A stretch of 64,000 bases of DNA, from the NCBI GenBank assembly GCA_036925085.1, contig JAUPFP010000023.1, positions 865,213 through 929,212 on the forward strand, read 5' to 3'. The notes below the pieces were generated by a model that made no database searches, was not told the DNA's origin, and worked only from the letters and a program-made list of their open reading frames with translations. Source of the DNA: Brachycybe producta (taxonomy: Eukaryota > Arthropoda > Diplopoda > Playtdesmida > Andrognathidae). A program made the translations under genes and the position numbers. Below are positions 1-9,274 of the stretch, one piece after another (position 1 is the first letter of the stretch; the number at the start of each line of letters is the position of its first letter).

Positions 1-2120
1 TGGAAGATATTGAAGATGTCCCGGTCCCCGATAATCTTACGGGAGGACCGCTTGTTGTACAGTGTAGCCCAAGCGGCGTCCCATAAGACGGCGATTCGGT
101 AACGAGGATCCGGTTCCGGAATGTAGTGACGACTGGTACGGAACGTCTGTCCAGCTGGCAGTCTAAAGACGGAGTTGACGAAAGCTCCCAAAAGGGCTTC
201 CGTGGCTTCATCGATGGCATCTCCGGCGAAACTGGTGGTTTCAACAATCCGTCTTCTTGGGAAGACGATGGTGATGAGGACACTTGTTAGGCGGGAGAGT
301 CCCACGACATATCGCTCCCGGGGAGGGAGGTCCAGACGGGGAAACCCTTCCTCCAAAGAGAAGTGTCCTACGTAAAGGGTGTTGGCAGAGCGCACTTCGC
401 GCTGCCAAGTGACCCACCGATTGTTGAGCAACCTCTCGCCGGAGGTGGCTGCACGGAACGGATGATCCAGCGGTAACCGCCCCAGAGTAGCCCCGGCATG
501 GGGTACAGTGGGCGGTGCGGCTGGTCGGGCTGGTGTTGGAGCCGCAGGTTCCAAAGAAACTGATGCGCCCGTGATAGGCCTGGCATGGCGCAAGGCAGAC
601 CGGGCCATATCGCGGGCCCGCTGACGTAGTCGCTTCGATGCCGACTTCCTGCTCAGCGCCTCCAGTGGCTTGGCACTTCCTGGTGCACGGCCCAGTGCTT
701 CCATGGGGTCACCTCCCTGTCGCATGACGTCTTGCAGAAGGTTTGTGATGGCCTTCTGTTTTTTCAAGAACGCGGCACGCTCTGCGGAAGGTGGCGGCAT
801 CAAAGGTGTAGGCGTAGGTTGTCCAGAAGGGCGGCCCGGAGGTGGCGGAGGAGGAGAGCGATGCGGGACCCGAGTAGGAGGGCCCCGAGTTTCGTAGCGA
901 TGGTCGCGGTCCAGTTGGACTCGGTGATCCTGTAGGTCTTGCCTGACCCTTGGGTCGAAGTTATTACGCGGCGGAGGGCCGCGTCCAGAGGAACCACGTT
1001 GTTCCTGCTGACTTCTTCCGTCGGGTCGGCGTTGGGGCGAAAGATGGGAACCACGTGGCGAAGAGCGACGTGGTTGTGGCCGTTGAAGAGAGTCTCGAGA
1101 AGAGTGGTGGCCCCTGTAGGACTGTTGAGGCTCCTTGGGGCGAGCCCCAGTGGGAACCTGAACACGAACAGGTTGGGGAACCACCACTATGGAAGGTAGC
1201 TTTGGAGTCGGAGTTGGTGTGGCGGCCTCGCTGCGTGGAGGCGTGGCACATCGGGAGGTTGGTGGTGACGATAATGGTGTATGAGGAGGAGGCGGCGGAG
1301 TGATTGACGGCACCGGTGAGCAGTGTTGGAAAGGCTCTGGTGGCGTTATGGGTGGAGAAGGAGATGTGGAGAGGCCAGTTGTCAGGGTTGCTGGCGAGTC
1401 GGAGGATGGAGATGATGACGTAGCTGACGACGTGACTCGGGCGGCTTCTTGGAGTCGGGCCTCGATTTGCAGGAGCTCCTCCTTCGGGAGTTGCGCCGTA
1501 CACGGTAAGCCCAGCTCGACAAGGCGGGCGCAAACCGCACGGAGGTACGCCAGATTGTCCTCCCCCTCCTTCTTATCTCTGGCTGCCCGACGAAGAGCAG
1601 CCTCCCTCTGCAGCTCCAAGTGGAGGTCTTCGAGGGGGGAGGGCACAGATCCACCTCCCCCACGCTTCCCTCTTGCTTCAGCTCCACCCGGAATGGGTTG
1701 ACCAGGCGCGATGCTATCGCGGAACGCCTGGTTAACCCCCCATGCCATTGTATTAATATCGATGCGGTCTTCCCGCTCCTCCCAGTAGTGTTTTGATGTC
1801 GTGACGTCGAAGGGGACGATGCTGCTTGGAGCAGCAGGCTTCCCTTCGCGCCCGACATTGGCAGGTCGCTTGAAGCTTGCTTTTAGGCGCTTCTCCCCAC
1901 GCCGGTGAAAATTCTCCGGTTCGGAGGAGGTGTGGCGCCTATCTATTGTGTTTGGCAACTCTCTTCTTGTTATTGGCGCACTGGCGGCGCCCGCCTTTCG
2001 TAGCTGGCAGGTAGATTGAGAGAGGGGTTCAGCGGTCCCCGCCGTTCCACTCTCCGTCTCATCTTCACTAGAAGAGGCAGACATCATTCTGCCTCCTCTC
2101 CATGAGCCTCTACCTGGCAT
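1..2120 (-). CDS. Uncharacterised Pro/Arg-rich ORF2 of the LTR element, partial (at least 706 aa)
   Basis: The minus strand is open from ATG at 2120 to the window edge without a stop; an in-frame TAA lies two codons upstream of that ATG, so this is the first start. It begins MPGRGSWRGGRMMSASSSED. Residues 1-150 are acidic and serine-rich. Residues about 161-230 are Leu/Glu/Arg-rich and could form a coiled coil or helical bundle. Residues about 254-450 are strongly Pro, Ser, Thr and Arg-rich, with runs such as TPPPPPHTP. Residues 450-545 are basic, and 547-706 look like a folded domain with conserved-looking Trp, Tyr and hydrophobic strands. I see no DTG protease, YXDD reverse transcriptase, integrase HHCC, signal peptide or membrane segment. 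It could be a second structural protein, an accessory gene or captured host sequence. Plus-strand frames here are shadows. Confidence 0.75.
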   Translation of the reverse strand, partial: MPGRGSWRGGRMMSASSSEDETESGTAGTAEPLSQSTCQLRKAGAASAPITRRELPNTIDRRHTSSEPENFHRRGEKRLKASFKRPANVGREGKPAAPSSIVPFDVTTSKHYWEEREDRIDINTMAWGVNQAFRDSIAPGQPIPGGAEARGKRGGGGSVPSPLEDLHLELQREAALRRAARDKKEGEDNLAYLRAVCARLVELGLPCTAQLPKEELLQIEARLQEAARVTSSATSSSPSSDSPATLTTGLSTSPSPPITPPEPFQHCSPVPSITPPPPPHTPLSSPPTSRCATPPRSEAATPTPTPKLPSIVVVPQPVRVQVPTGARPKEPQQSYRGHHSSRDSLQRPQPRRSSPRGSHLSPQRRPDGRSQQEQRGSSGRGPPPRNNFDPRVRQDLQDHRVQLDRDHRYETRGPPTRVPHRSPPPPPPGRPSGQPTPTPLMPPPSAERAAFLKKQKAITNLLQDVMRQGGDPMEALGRAPGSAKPLEALSRKSASKRLRQRARDMARSALRHARPITGASVSLEPAAPTPARPAAPPTVPHAGATLGRLPLDHPFRAATSGERLLNNRWVTWQREVRSANTLYVGHFSLEEGFPRLDLPPRERYVVGLSRLTSVLITIVFPRRRIVETTSFAGDAIDEATEALLGAFVNSVFRLPAGQTFRTSRHYIPEPDPRYRIAVLWDAAWATLYNKRSSRKIIGDRDIFNIF

Positions 2121-3542
2121 ATTTCCTTAAGAGTTTAAAAGTTCTTACTTTTTCAAAAGTCCCGCTGCTGGTGGTTACTTCCAAATAATAACAGAAATCG
2201 GTCCCCGATCACTCTGTTATTATTTCAAGAGGTCCAAAGAGTTCTGAAGGTCTGATGCACTGCACGTGAGTTCAAAGGCTTGAAGGTGGCACTCAAGCTT
2301 TGGTTTAACAACAAAAACTGAAGAAGTTCGAAATTAAGATTTGGAACTTGGCACAGAAGTAGATTGAAGATTTGGTGATATAAAGAGATGAACACAAACG
2401 AGTGCTTCTTTGAAGAGAGCAAATCAAGTGGTAATTGACCAAGTTTGGTCACTTTCTTATTTAATTTTAAAAGTTAGAAGGGCCGGCCCCTTTTAGAATA
2501 AGACACCTTACTCTAATTGGTTTCTTCACGACTTTATTTATTGGGGGTGGGGGTTGTCCCACCGACATTAGATGTGAGAGGTGTTGATCTAATTCTTATC
2601 AGAGTCGGTCCTGTTTATTATTTTTAGATAAACAAAAGGACTAAGGAATCTCGAGGGAGAAGGGCCGTTATTTTATTTCACACCGAGGTGTGAAGTTGCC
2701 CATTAACTTTCTCCCCTTCTTTTCCTTAATGCCTTTTTTGGAAAGAATAGGTCAGCAAGGTTACTAATGTACCTTGCTGTTTGTTATTATTTTTAGGGGG
2801 GAGTGGGGCAGGAGTTGGTGTCCCACAATTCGATCTTAATTGAGAGGGTGACAGGTTCTTCAATTTTATTTTTTAATTGAAGGTGTCCGCTCTCACAAAA
2901 TCCTCAAAACTGATTTTCTTCCTTTTTTATTTGTTTATGGCCAGCAGTTTTTGTTGTTTGTTTTTTTTCTTTGAAGTCCCAGTACATTGGTCTGGCCCCC
3001 AGAGCAATTGTCTCTTTGAAGTTTCTATCCTTCTACTGTCAACAGCATGGTCAATGACGTCCGTCCATAATAAAGGGGAGCACGGTGTTTTTCCTTTGCT
3101 GACCCTTTTATGGCTCTTGATTTTTCTTCTGAACGTCCTTGACTAGCCTTCGGCGTTTTTCCCAGGTGTACCACGTGGTTGACAGTTGTTTGTGAAGGCC
3201 ACGTGGTTCCGGTGTAGTTTATTGCATGTTTGAAATGGTTGCCAATATTTAAATATTGGCGGCCATGTTGAAAAGTTTAGAAGTGTTTCAAAAATTAAAG
3301 TTGTGTGAATTTTGTAGAGTTTTGGGAGTTATTTGAGAGTGTTTAGAGGGGTTGTTGATGCTGTGGGGTTGTTTATTCGTTGGGGGGTTCCTTTTATCCC
3401 CTCCCCCACCTCTTGACAACTGTCCTCAGTTGTTTCTTAACACAACAATTCCCAAATTCCTCCCGCTCTTCTATTGTTGATATTTGATGGTTGCTGGTGT
3501 TTATTTCCATAGTCATGAAATAAACACTGGTGAATTATTGTT
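2121..3542 (-). other. Hairpin-rich spacer between Gag and the second ORF
   Basis: This 1.42-kb stretch has no long frame on either strand, although it lies where protease/RT would be expected. It contains several perfect inverted repeats: a 13-bp stem at 2183-2195/2213-2225 with an inner 5-bp stem, an 8-bp stem at 2677-2684/2687-2694, a 9-bp stem within 2753-2779, an 8-bp stem at 2858-2865/2875-2882 with outer GAGAG/CTCTC pairing, and a 20-bp perfect palindrome at 3241-3260. Two CACGTGG copies lie at about 3167 and 3198. Function is unknown. Confidence 0.6.
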
Positions 3543-5294
3543 TTATTTTCGTCGCGTTTGGTTTCTTGACAGCGTGGGTGGCCACTTGATCGGCTCGCCC
3601 GAGATCCATTTGTGTGCAGGAGCTCGGTCGAGCACTTTGATTGGTATGTCCTCAGAGTGGTCAGAGCTGTCATTGTCGGATGTGTCAGGAGGAGGTGCTC
3701 CGGCGGCTGAGTCTGCTGCTGGAAGAGGGATCCGGCGGATTTGTCCCGCCACTCTTATCAGGGCAAACTCAATGCCGTCTTCGGTGATGATATCCGTTTC
3801 AGGCACCTCTCCTTTGATGTCATAGTCGGTAACCGGCTCACCAAACTGCTTGATTGCAACCTTCTTCTTTGGTTGCCGACACTCACGGACGAAATGCCCC
3901 AATTTGCCACAATTATAACACGTCGACTTACTCTTGTCGAACGTGCGAGTGGTCTCCGGTTGGGTGTCCGCTGCAGAGTGTCGGTTTGAATTGGTGGCAG
4001 CAGTCTGACTAGGCTTTTTATCATGCCTAGACCGGTGTGTTTTGTCTTTAGGGCTGGCGGCTGCCGCCGGCTCCTGGTCGGTCTTCGATGCTCCTTTACC
4101 CGACTGTGAATCAGCTGCGGGTTTTGGTTCCGTCGGCCATTTATCCAAGGACAGCAAGACCACCTCCATATTGAGGACGGCGTTTGCGAAGTCCTTGAAC
4201 GACGTCGTAGATGCGTGATGCGCGGCGTTCTGTATGGTGGGATGTAGAGCGCGGCGCAACTGGCTTATACGCAGCTGATCGTCAAGTTGCGGGTAAACTC
4301 GGTCGCCGAGTATCATAAACTCCCAGATGAAAGCTTGTGTACTCTCACCTTCCTTCTGGAGCATCTCTGTATACTTTTTCTCCAAGATGGCCAGTTCGTT
4401 CGGCTTCCCGAACGTATCTACCATCTGTACTCTCAGTGCTGGCCAAGGAATGTCCTGAAGCTCATACCTTAGTTTACTCAGCCACGTGCGGGCGGCCCCA
4501 GTGAAACACCCCGTGATGTATTCCTCCTTGTGGTGGTCTTTCCAACCGTACAGGTGTGCTACTTCCTCGAATTCTTCCAGGAAGGGACGGAAACCTGTCA
4601 ATCCGTTGAATTTTTGGATTGAGTCGGCTGGGTGGCGACCGCTGTATTTCTTATTGAATTCTTCCACGGAGGGTTCTCTGGGGGTTGGTCGATAGATGCC
4701 ATCCTGGACGTTTGACATTCCAGCCGGCATCAGACCTACCCCTTGCGGTGGAAAACGTGGCGCGTAAACTGAAGTGCCTTGTGTCGCTCCTTGGTGAGGC
4801 TGTTGTTCCGGGGGTGTCGAGCGGCGACCGCTACGTGCAACCCGGACAAGCGAGTGAGGAGAATCAGCACGTGTCGTAATCGGTATTTCCGCACGCTCAT
4901 CTCTGTGACGCGGATCATCTGACTGCCCTTGTTGTTGCCAGTCAGGGTTACGCGGTAGATGACGTGTGTGCGGTGTGTAATGTCTTTCGTAACGATCGTG
5001 ACGCTCTCTGTAGCCAACATAGGGGGCTGAAGAGGCGTCCGAGTCATCGTCGCGAAGTCGGTGTGTGCGTGTTGTCCGCCGTGGTGTAGTCGGTCGATTC
5101 GGTGTGAATCGGTCGTCTATGAACTGAGACATACGAGTCGAGAGTGCAGCCACTTGTTGTGACAGGTGGTCAAACTCGGCCCCAGTCGGCCGCGGCGGTG
5201 GTGTCACATCAGTAGTCACGGGTACTTCCAACAGATCTTCGTGCGAACCCTGGTGATCAGACAGGGACCCCGTATTGTCGTGTGAGGTAGCCAT
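3543..5294 (-). CDS. gag: Gag polyprotein of the LTR element (583 aa)
   Basis: The frame is intact, starting at an ATGG in good context (ATGGCTACC) and ending at a stop at 3543. Residues 1-210 are polar and rich in Arg, Asp, Pro and Gln. Residues about 225-380 resemble the retrotransposon Gag capsid-like region, with FNGLTGF near 229, a central GAARTWL motif, and predicted helices ending in NMEVVL. Residues 390-455 are a charged linker. A single CCHC zinc knuckle spans C459 to C472 (CYNCGKLGHFVREC) and is followed by PKKK. An acidic tail of about 110 residues has no protease DTG motif. The family packages element RNA in cytoplasmic particles. Unusually, it stops before any protease or pol, and the next ORF starts 1.4 kb later. 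Confidence 0.85.
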   Translation of the reverse strand: MATSHDNTGSLSDHQGSHEDLLEVPVTTDVTPPPRPTGAEFDHLSQQVAALSTRMSQFIDDRFTPNRPTTPRRTTRTHRLRDDDSDASSAPYVGYRERHDRYERHYTPHTRHLPRNPDWQQQGQSDDPRHRDERAEIPITTRADSPHSLVRVARSGRRSTPPEQQPHQGATQGTSVYAPRFPPQGVGLMPAGMSNVQDGIYRPTPREPSVEEFNKKYSGRHPADSIQKFNGLTGFRPFLEEFEEVAHLYGWKDHHKEEYITGCFTGAARTWLSKLRYELQDIPWPALRVQMVDTFGKPNELAILEKKYTEMLQKEGESTQAFIWEFMILGDRVYPQLDDQLRISQLRRALHPTIQNAAHHASTTSFKDFANAVLNMEVVLLSLDKWPTEPKPAADSQSGKGASKTDQEPAAAASPKDKTHRSRHDKKPSQTAATNSNRHSAADTQPETTRTFDKSKSTCYNCGKLGHFVRECRQPKKKVAIKQFGEPVTDYDIKGEVPETDIITEDGIEFALIRVAGQIRRIPLPAADSAAGAPPPDTSDNDSSDHSEDIPIKVLDRAPAHKWISGEPIKWPPTLSRNQTRRK

Positions 5295-7261
5295 GATTAA
5301 TGAAGTGGCTTGTGTAATGTGAATGTGCGGTGATGAACGAGTCCGGCGAAGTCCAAGTCGTTGTGTGCAGCTCCGAGGGTTCTCGAGTACACTCTGAGCT
5401 ATACTTTCGGGTTCCAGTATGATGGGACTCGTTCAGTTCGTGAAGTTGTAGGTCGGTGATGTCACTGCGTGTTGGCAATTTAGTGCTTGTCGGCAACCGA
5501 CACTATCGTACTCTTATACACTGAGTAACGATAGATTACCTAAGCTTGTGACGTGTATAACGAAGTGGCCGTTCACTCCGTTAGTGTGGTGATGGTTGTA
5601 TCGTGTTGATCGTGTTCTCAGTTGGGCGTGTGACGAGTTTTGGTTCCCAACTGGTGTAGCGTCGTGAGTTCTTTATTGAGCGTCAGATTTTGGAAGGATC
5701 TCTCTCGACACGTGGTATTTGGCGACCACGTGGAGGTTACGAGAATTCCAAAAACCTTAATAAAGAAACAGCAGATGTACAATACAACCTCGAGCGTGGT
5801 ACACCACCCAATCAAGATTGCACTGCGGAAAGTGAATTAGAAATGAAAGTGTATTGCAATTGCCTGAAGAAGAGGCAAGCAATATGAAGAGTAAAGCTAG
5901 AGCGCGGTGCCCGCACTTTTAGTTTTACTTGAAAACAAGAATGAAGAGTGTGTATGTAAAGAACACACAAAGAACAAAAAGTTCAAGATGGCTGAACTTT
6001 TTAAATGCACAAACAAAGGAGAAGTTCAAGAGAAGAAAGCTGTTTTACTTGAAAAGTTTAAAACTTAGGTGCGGTGCCCGCACATCAAAAGTTTTAATTT
6101 AGTTTTATTAAAACAGTGAAACAGTGTAGAAATTGAAGTGTGTTCAACAAGCTAAATGCTTGGTGAACCAGAAGAAATGTTCAGACTGAAGAAATTCTGA
6201 GTCCTCACTGCTGGATGGCTCTGGATGAAAAAGACAGAGTCAGTGCCCAGTGAGGGACTATGTTGAGTAGAATGAAGAAGTCCGTAGGTGGCGCTGTGGT
6301 GGCCACTTCCGGTTCAGTTTATTGCAATGTCCAAAAATTGATGATTGAAAAGTTCCTCCGGGGCACGTTTTTATGGTGGCCAGGAGAAAGACACAAAAAG
6401 AGAGAAAATTCAAAGAAAAAGAGAAGTTTTCTCTAACAAGAGGAACTCCGCCAGGGGGCGCGTGAGTGCAACCCTCTGGAAGAGAAGAGAAGAGAAGAGA
6501 ACACAAAAAGATGAGAGAAGGTACAACAATGAGTCACATGGAGCGAAAAACCGCTCCGTTGGCGCTTTTTGAAGAGTGTCCGGTCGATCCAAGATGGCGG
6601 CCGGGCTTCAGTGCTGTCCAATGGAGAAAGTTCATGTGATGATGCATTGAGGTGATGATGATGAAGAAATTGAAGAACATGACTTGGGACATAGAGGGTC
6701 CCAAGGGAAACACAAGTGTAAAAACAAAGAACAAAGAAAAGGGGGGACAAGAAAGTCCCACGTGGCTAGGAAAAGTGTGTTCTAAGCTTGTAAGCCCCCT
6801 AACAATGAGATAGAGTTAGGGAGAATTTTGCTTGAAAATTAAAGATGAAGAGTGAAGATAATAGGACATTTTAAAAGACACACACGTCCTTTAAAAGCCT
6901 ATTAATAGGTGGATAGATTAGTAGATGAGATTTGTTTGCTCATCTCATAATGAGACTGCAAACTCCTCTCGGAGAGTAAGAAGAATTTGTTTAAAGTGTT
7001 GCCCACGTGGTGTGGGTTTCACTTTGAAAATTAAAGAAGAGTGAAGGTGACAGTGGGTGATTGTAATGGAAACATGAAATACAAAAACACGGACGGAAAC
7101 ACGTGTGTCCAAACGGTTGTCCACGTTTCCGAGTGCTAAGCGGTCAGCAGACAAGAGTTCGTTCCCACGTGTCTCTAAGGACAGGACACAGAATCGCGCG
7201 GTCGACACGTGGTGTGTGTAGCCACAAGTCTCTTCCGCGATTCCACAAAAAACGGTGCCAT
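5295..7261 (-). other. Long untranslated leader of the LTR element
   Basis: About 2 kb between the tandem repeats and the Gag start contains only short, overlapping frames on either strand. A small minus-strand frame (5496-5257) ends just inside Gag in another frame. The stretch is purine-rich on the plus strand and carries several CACGTG palindromes (near 5708, 5727, 6758, 7004, 7098, 7166 and 7204). No protein could be supported. Confidence 0.6.
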
Positions 7262-7614
7262 GCGGTTGGCTTTGACGTGATCGAGGGCCTCCATACATGG
7301 TCCCAACATAAAAAGGCGCCACGCGGTTGGCTTTGACGCTATCGAGGGCCTCCATACGTGGTTCCAACACAAAGGACGCCGCGCGGTTGGCTTTGACGTG
7401 ATCGAGGGCCTCCATACGCGGTTTTACAAAGGCGCCACGTGGTCGACTTTGACGCTATCGAGGGTCTCCACACGTGGTTCCAACACAAAGGACGCCGCGC
7501 GGTTGACTTTGACGTGATCGAGGGTCTCCATACGCGGTTTTACAGACAGGCGCCACGCGGTTGACTTTGACGCTATCGAGGGTCTCCATACGTGGCTCCA
7601 ACATAGAAAGGACG
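7262..7614 (-). repeat. Leader tandem repeats, ~60 bp, alternating dimer
   Basis: Six units are anchored by TTTGACGTGATCGAGGG or TTTGACGCTATCGAGGG at plus-strand positions 7271, 7332, 7392, 7448, 7508 and 7566 (spacing 61, 60, 56, 60, 58). The two versions strictly alternate (GTG, GCT, GTG, GCT, GTG, GCT), so the higher-order unit is a dimer of about 119 bp. The array lies just after the primer-binding site, where retroelements often keep packaging or regulatory RNA. Minus-strand ORFs across it encode repeated MEALD-type peptides but are overlapping and probably incidental. Confidence 0.85.
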
Positions 7615-7699
7615 GACGAAGCCTCGTGAGGCACAATCACGAGACTTAGGACAAAGGACGGCTTCTGTTTACAGGTCGGAGAAGGCAGATGGAGCTATA

Positions 7700-7715
7700 C
7701 CCCGCACCTCCACCA
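7700..7715 (-). other. Primer-binding site, candidate tRNA-Ala type
   Basis: Two bases after the LTR the minus strand reads TGGTGGAGGTGCGGGG. Its complement ends CACCTCCACCA, which fits a tRNA 3' terminus (CCA, discriminator A, acceptor strand CACCTCC). Animal tRNA-Ala molecules commonly end CCTCCACCA, so Ala is the best guess. The tRNA itself is not in the window. Confidence 0.5.
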
Positions 7716-8079
7716 AATGTGAGCTTTTGACATCAACCAATATTTTATTACCAACCTTTAGATGACATTTTCTACTTTTCGTTTCTTCTCTGAGCAGTAT
7801 GACACCTGCACAGAGAAGATCCGAGCTGTAGAGAGAGCTGGATGGAGATAGATTGAAGTCACTCTTCTGCATGGGGGTGAAATCAATGCAGGAGAGTGGC
7901 GGCCATCTCTCTCTCTTCCGGTTGATGCTGATATACATCTTCTCCATCGGTATTCCGACTAGAGAAGATGTTGTAGCTGCTGAGAATCGTATAGCTCCTG
8001 CCCTATGAAACCTCCGGCCTCTGAAGAGAAGTTATTAGCATAAAGACATAGAGACAACGCTACTTCTTATTACAACACT

Positions 8080-8085
8080 TTTATT
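8080..8085 (-). promoter_or_regulatory. LTR polyadenylation signal AATAAA
   Basis: On the minus strand GAATAAAAGTGTTGT gives a canonical hexamer followed by GT-rich sequence, about 140 bp after the TATA box. This is the position expected for the end of the R region. Confidence 0.55.
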
Positions 8086-8218
8086 CATTCCTTGTAAGAA
8101 GTACAGATACAAGGGTGAATAGTAAAATACTAACTGGAAATCCTCAGGCCCATTGATTTGGAATGTATCGCAAAAACAGGCAAAGGAAAGAACTGAGGAA
8201 CAAAGAGGAACATGGTCC

Positions 8219-8225
8219 TTTTATA
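8219..8225 (-). promoter_or_regulatory. TATA box of the LTR
   Basis: On the minus strand the sequence reads GGTATAAAAGGACC, a strong TATA motif about 180 bp inside the LTR. It would place transcription start (the U3/R border) near 8190-8195. Confidence 0.6.
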
Positions 8226-8687
8226 CCTTGGACCTGTGTACACCTGCGAGGTGTAACCAGGTCCAAGTGACCATGGTCCTTTATGTATCAATCCGCCACT
8301 TGGGCAAGAGTCAGAAAGGTGAGTCAGAGAGGAGGGAGGGACGGTTGAGAGTTGTTTACCCCCCAGGCTATGGTTTTGGCGGGATCACGATTTACAGGGT
8401 GTTACAGTATGATATAAAATATACTAGTGATATGTACATACATGTATATCAAACAACCCTAGAAGCTAGTCATGTTTTCTTCAAGAAAACATTGAAAAAC
8501 TAATTGTTATTCAATTAAATTATGCTGAACTTTGAATAATTCAGTTTGAAAATCTCGATTTTATTTATATACATGTATACATGTATATAACCAGAAAATC
8601 ATTTTTTCTTCCCTAATTTTGTATCCCCGATTTTTGCATATTATGAATAGCGAATCTTTCACGAATTTGACTATTTTTTGTTTCCGA

Positions 8688-8802
8688 AATTCCAGCCCTG
8701 GTAATAATTCGAATCATTGTGTAACTTATAGTAGGAATTTAGTTTCAAGTGGAGGAGGCACGCAATCCATTGGCCACACTGAGCTACGAGGCACGAAATG
8801 CT
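8688..8802 (-). repeat. Possible tRNA-derived SINE head
   Basis: On the minus strand CGTAGCTCAGTGTGG resembles the tRNA A box, and about 65 bp later GATTCGAATTATTACC resembles a B box ending in ACC. The intervening length (~98 nt in all) is longer than a standard tRNA and the stems do not pair well, so a decayed tRNA-derived SINE or tRNA pseudogene is more likely than a functional tRNA. Confidence 0.35.
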
Positions 8803-9194
8803 CCATAGTCCAGAACCTATACAAAAATAAGCAAATGCTTATTATATTCTAATCTTTTTGCTGATATCAGAAGATTGTGCTCGCGCAAGTTGCAACATCA
8901 TGCCCTTGCTCAGTTTTTTTTATTCATACAAGTCCAATGTGTCATAAAAAAAACAAGAGTCTTGCATAAGAGCTCGAAAAGACACTTGTTACACATATTT
9001 TTCCGAACTTGAAACTCAAGTTCTATAGGACCTTTTCATATAATATACAATTTCTGATGATGTAAATGAGGTTTTATCATTTTATGCTTCTCTGAACGCT
9101 CTTTTTGTATACAAAAACTATATAGAATTACTTTGGTGACTTTTTCCTACACTTTCATTAATCACTCAATTAAAAACCATACCAAGTCAGCGAA

Positions 9195-9201
<7 letters not shown>

Positions 9202-9270
<69 letters not shown>
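9202..9270. repeat. (TA)n microsatellite
   Basis: About 34 uninterrupted TA units. The plus-strand frame across it simply encodes alternating Tyr-Ile and is not a gene. Confidence 0.98.

Positions 9271-9274
<4 letters not shown>

Larger units (their letters stand above)
1..8406 (-). mobile_element. LTR retrotransposon, Ty3/gypsy-like, 3' part beyond left edge
   Basis: Read on the minus strand, the segment has the order of an LTR retroelement: a terminus TGTAACACCC at 8406, an LTR ending in TCACA at 7718, a primer-binding site, a long leader, a Gag ORF with a CCHC knuckle, a spacer and a second long ORF that leaves the window. Base composition is much richer in GC than the flanking DNA, and the change occurs near 8400. 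Both ORFs are free of stops, so the copy may be young. The 3' LTR, and any pol, would lie left of position 1, so the target-site duplication cannot be tested. Assignment to Ty3/gypsy rests on the Gag capsid-like region and knuckle; no RT is visible. Confidence 0.82.
7718..8406 (-). repeat. 5' LTR of the retrotransposon
   Basis: The sense (minus) strand begins TGTAACACCCTGTA and ends AAGCTCACA, giving the usual TG..CA termini over 689 bp. Inside it are a TATA box and, about 140 bp further on, a polyadenylation hexamer, the expected U3-R-U5 order. Two nucleotides after its end comes a candidate primer-binding site. The start resembles TGTGACACCC of the two solo LTRs at 35,405 and 43,301, but the interiors are not obviously alike, so they are probably different families. 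The end was chosen from the CA dinucleotide next to the PBS; the second LTR is not available for comparison. Confidence 0.72.

Noticed and set aside
964..1858. Overlapping minus- and plus-strand frames between 175 and 1858
   Set aside because: They are shadows of the continuous minus-strand frame from 2120 to the window edge, which has no stop.
6945..7640. Minus-strand frames encoding repeated MEALD-type peptides
   Set aside because: They translate the ~60-bp leader repeats in several frames and stop within the leader; nothing suggests a protein.
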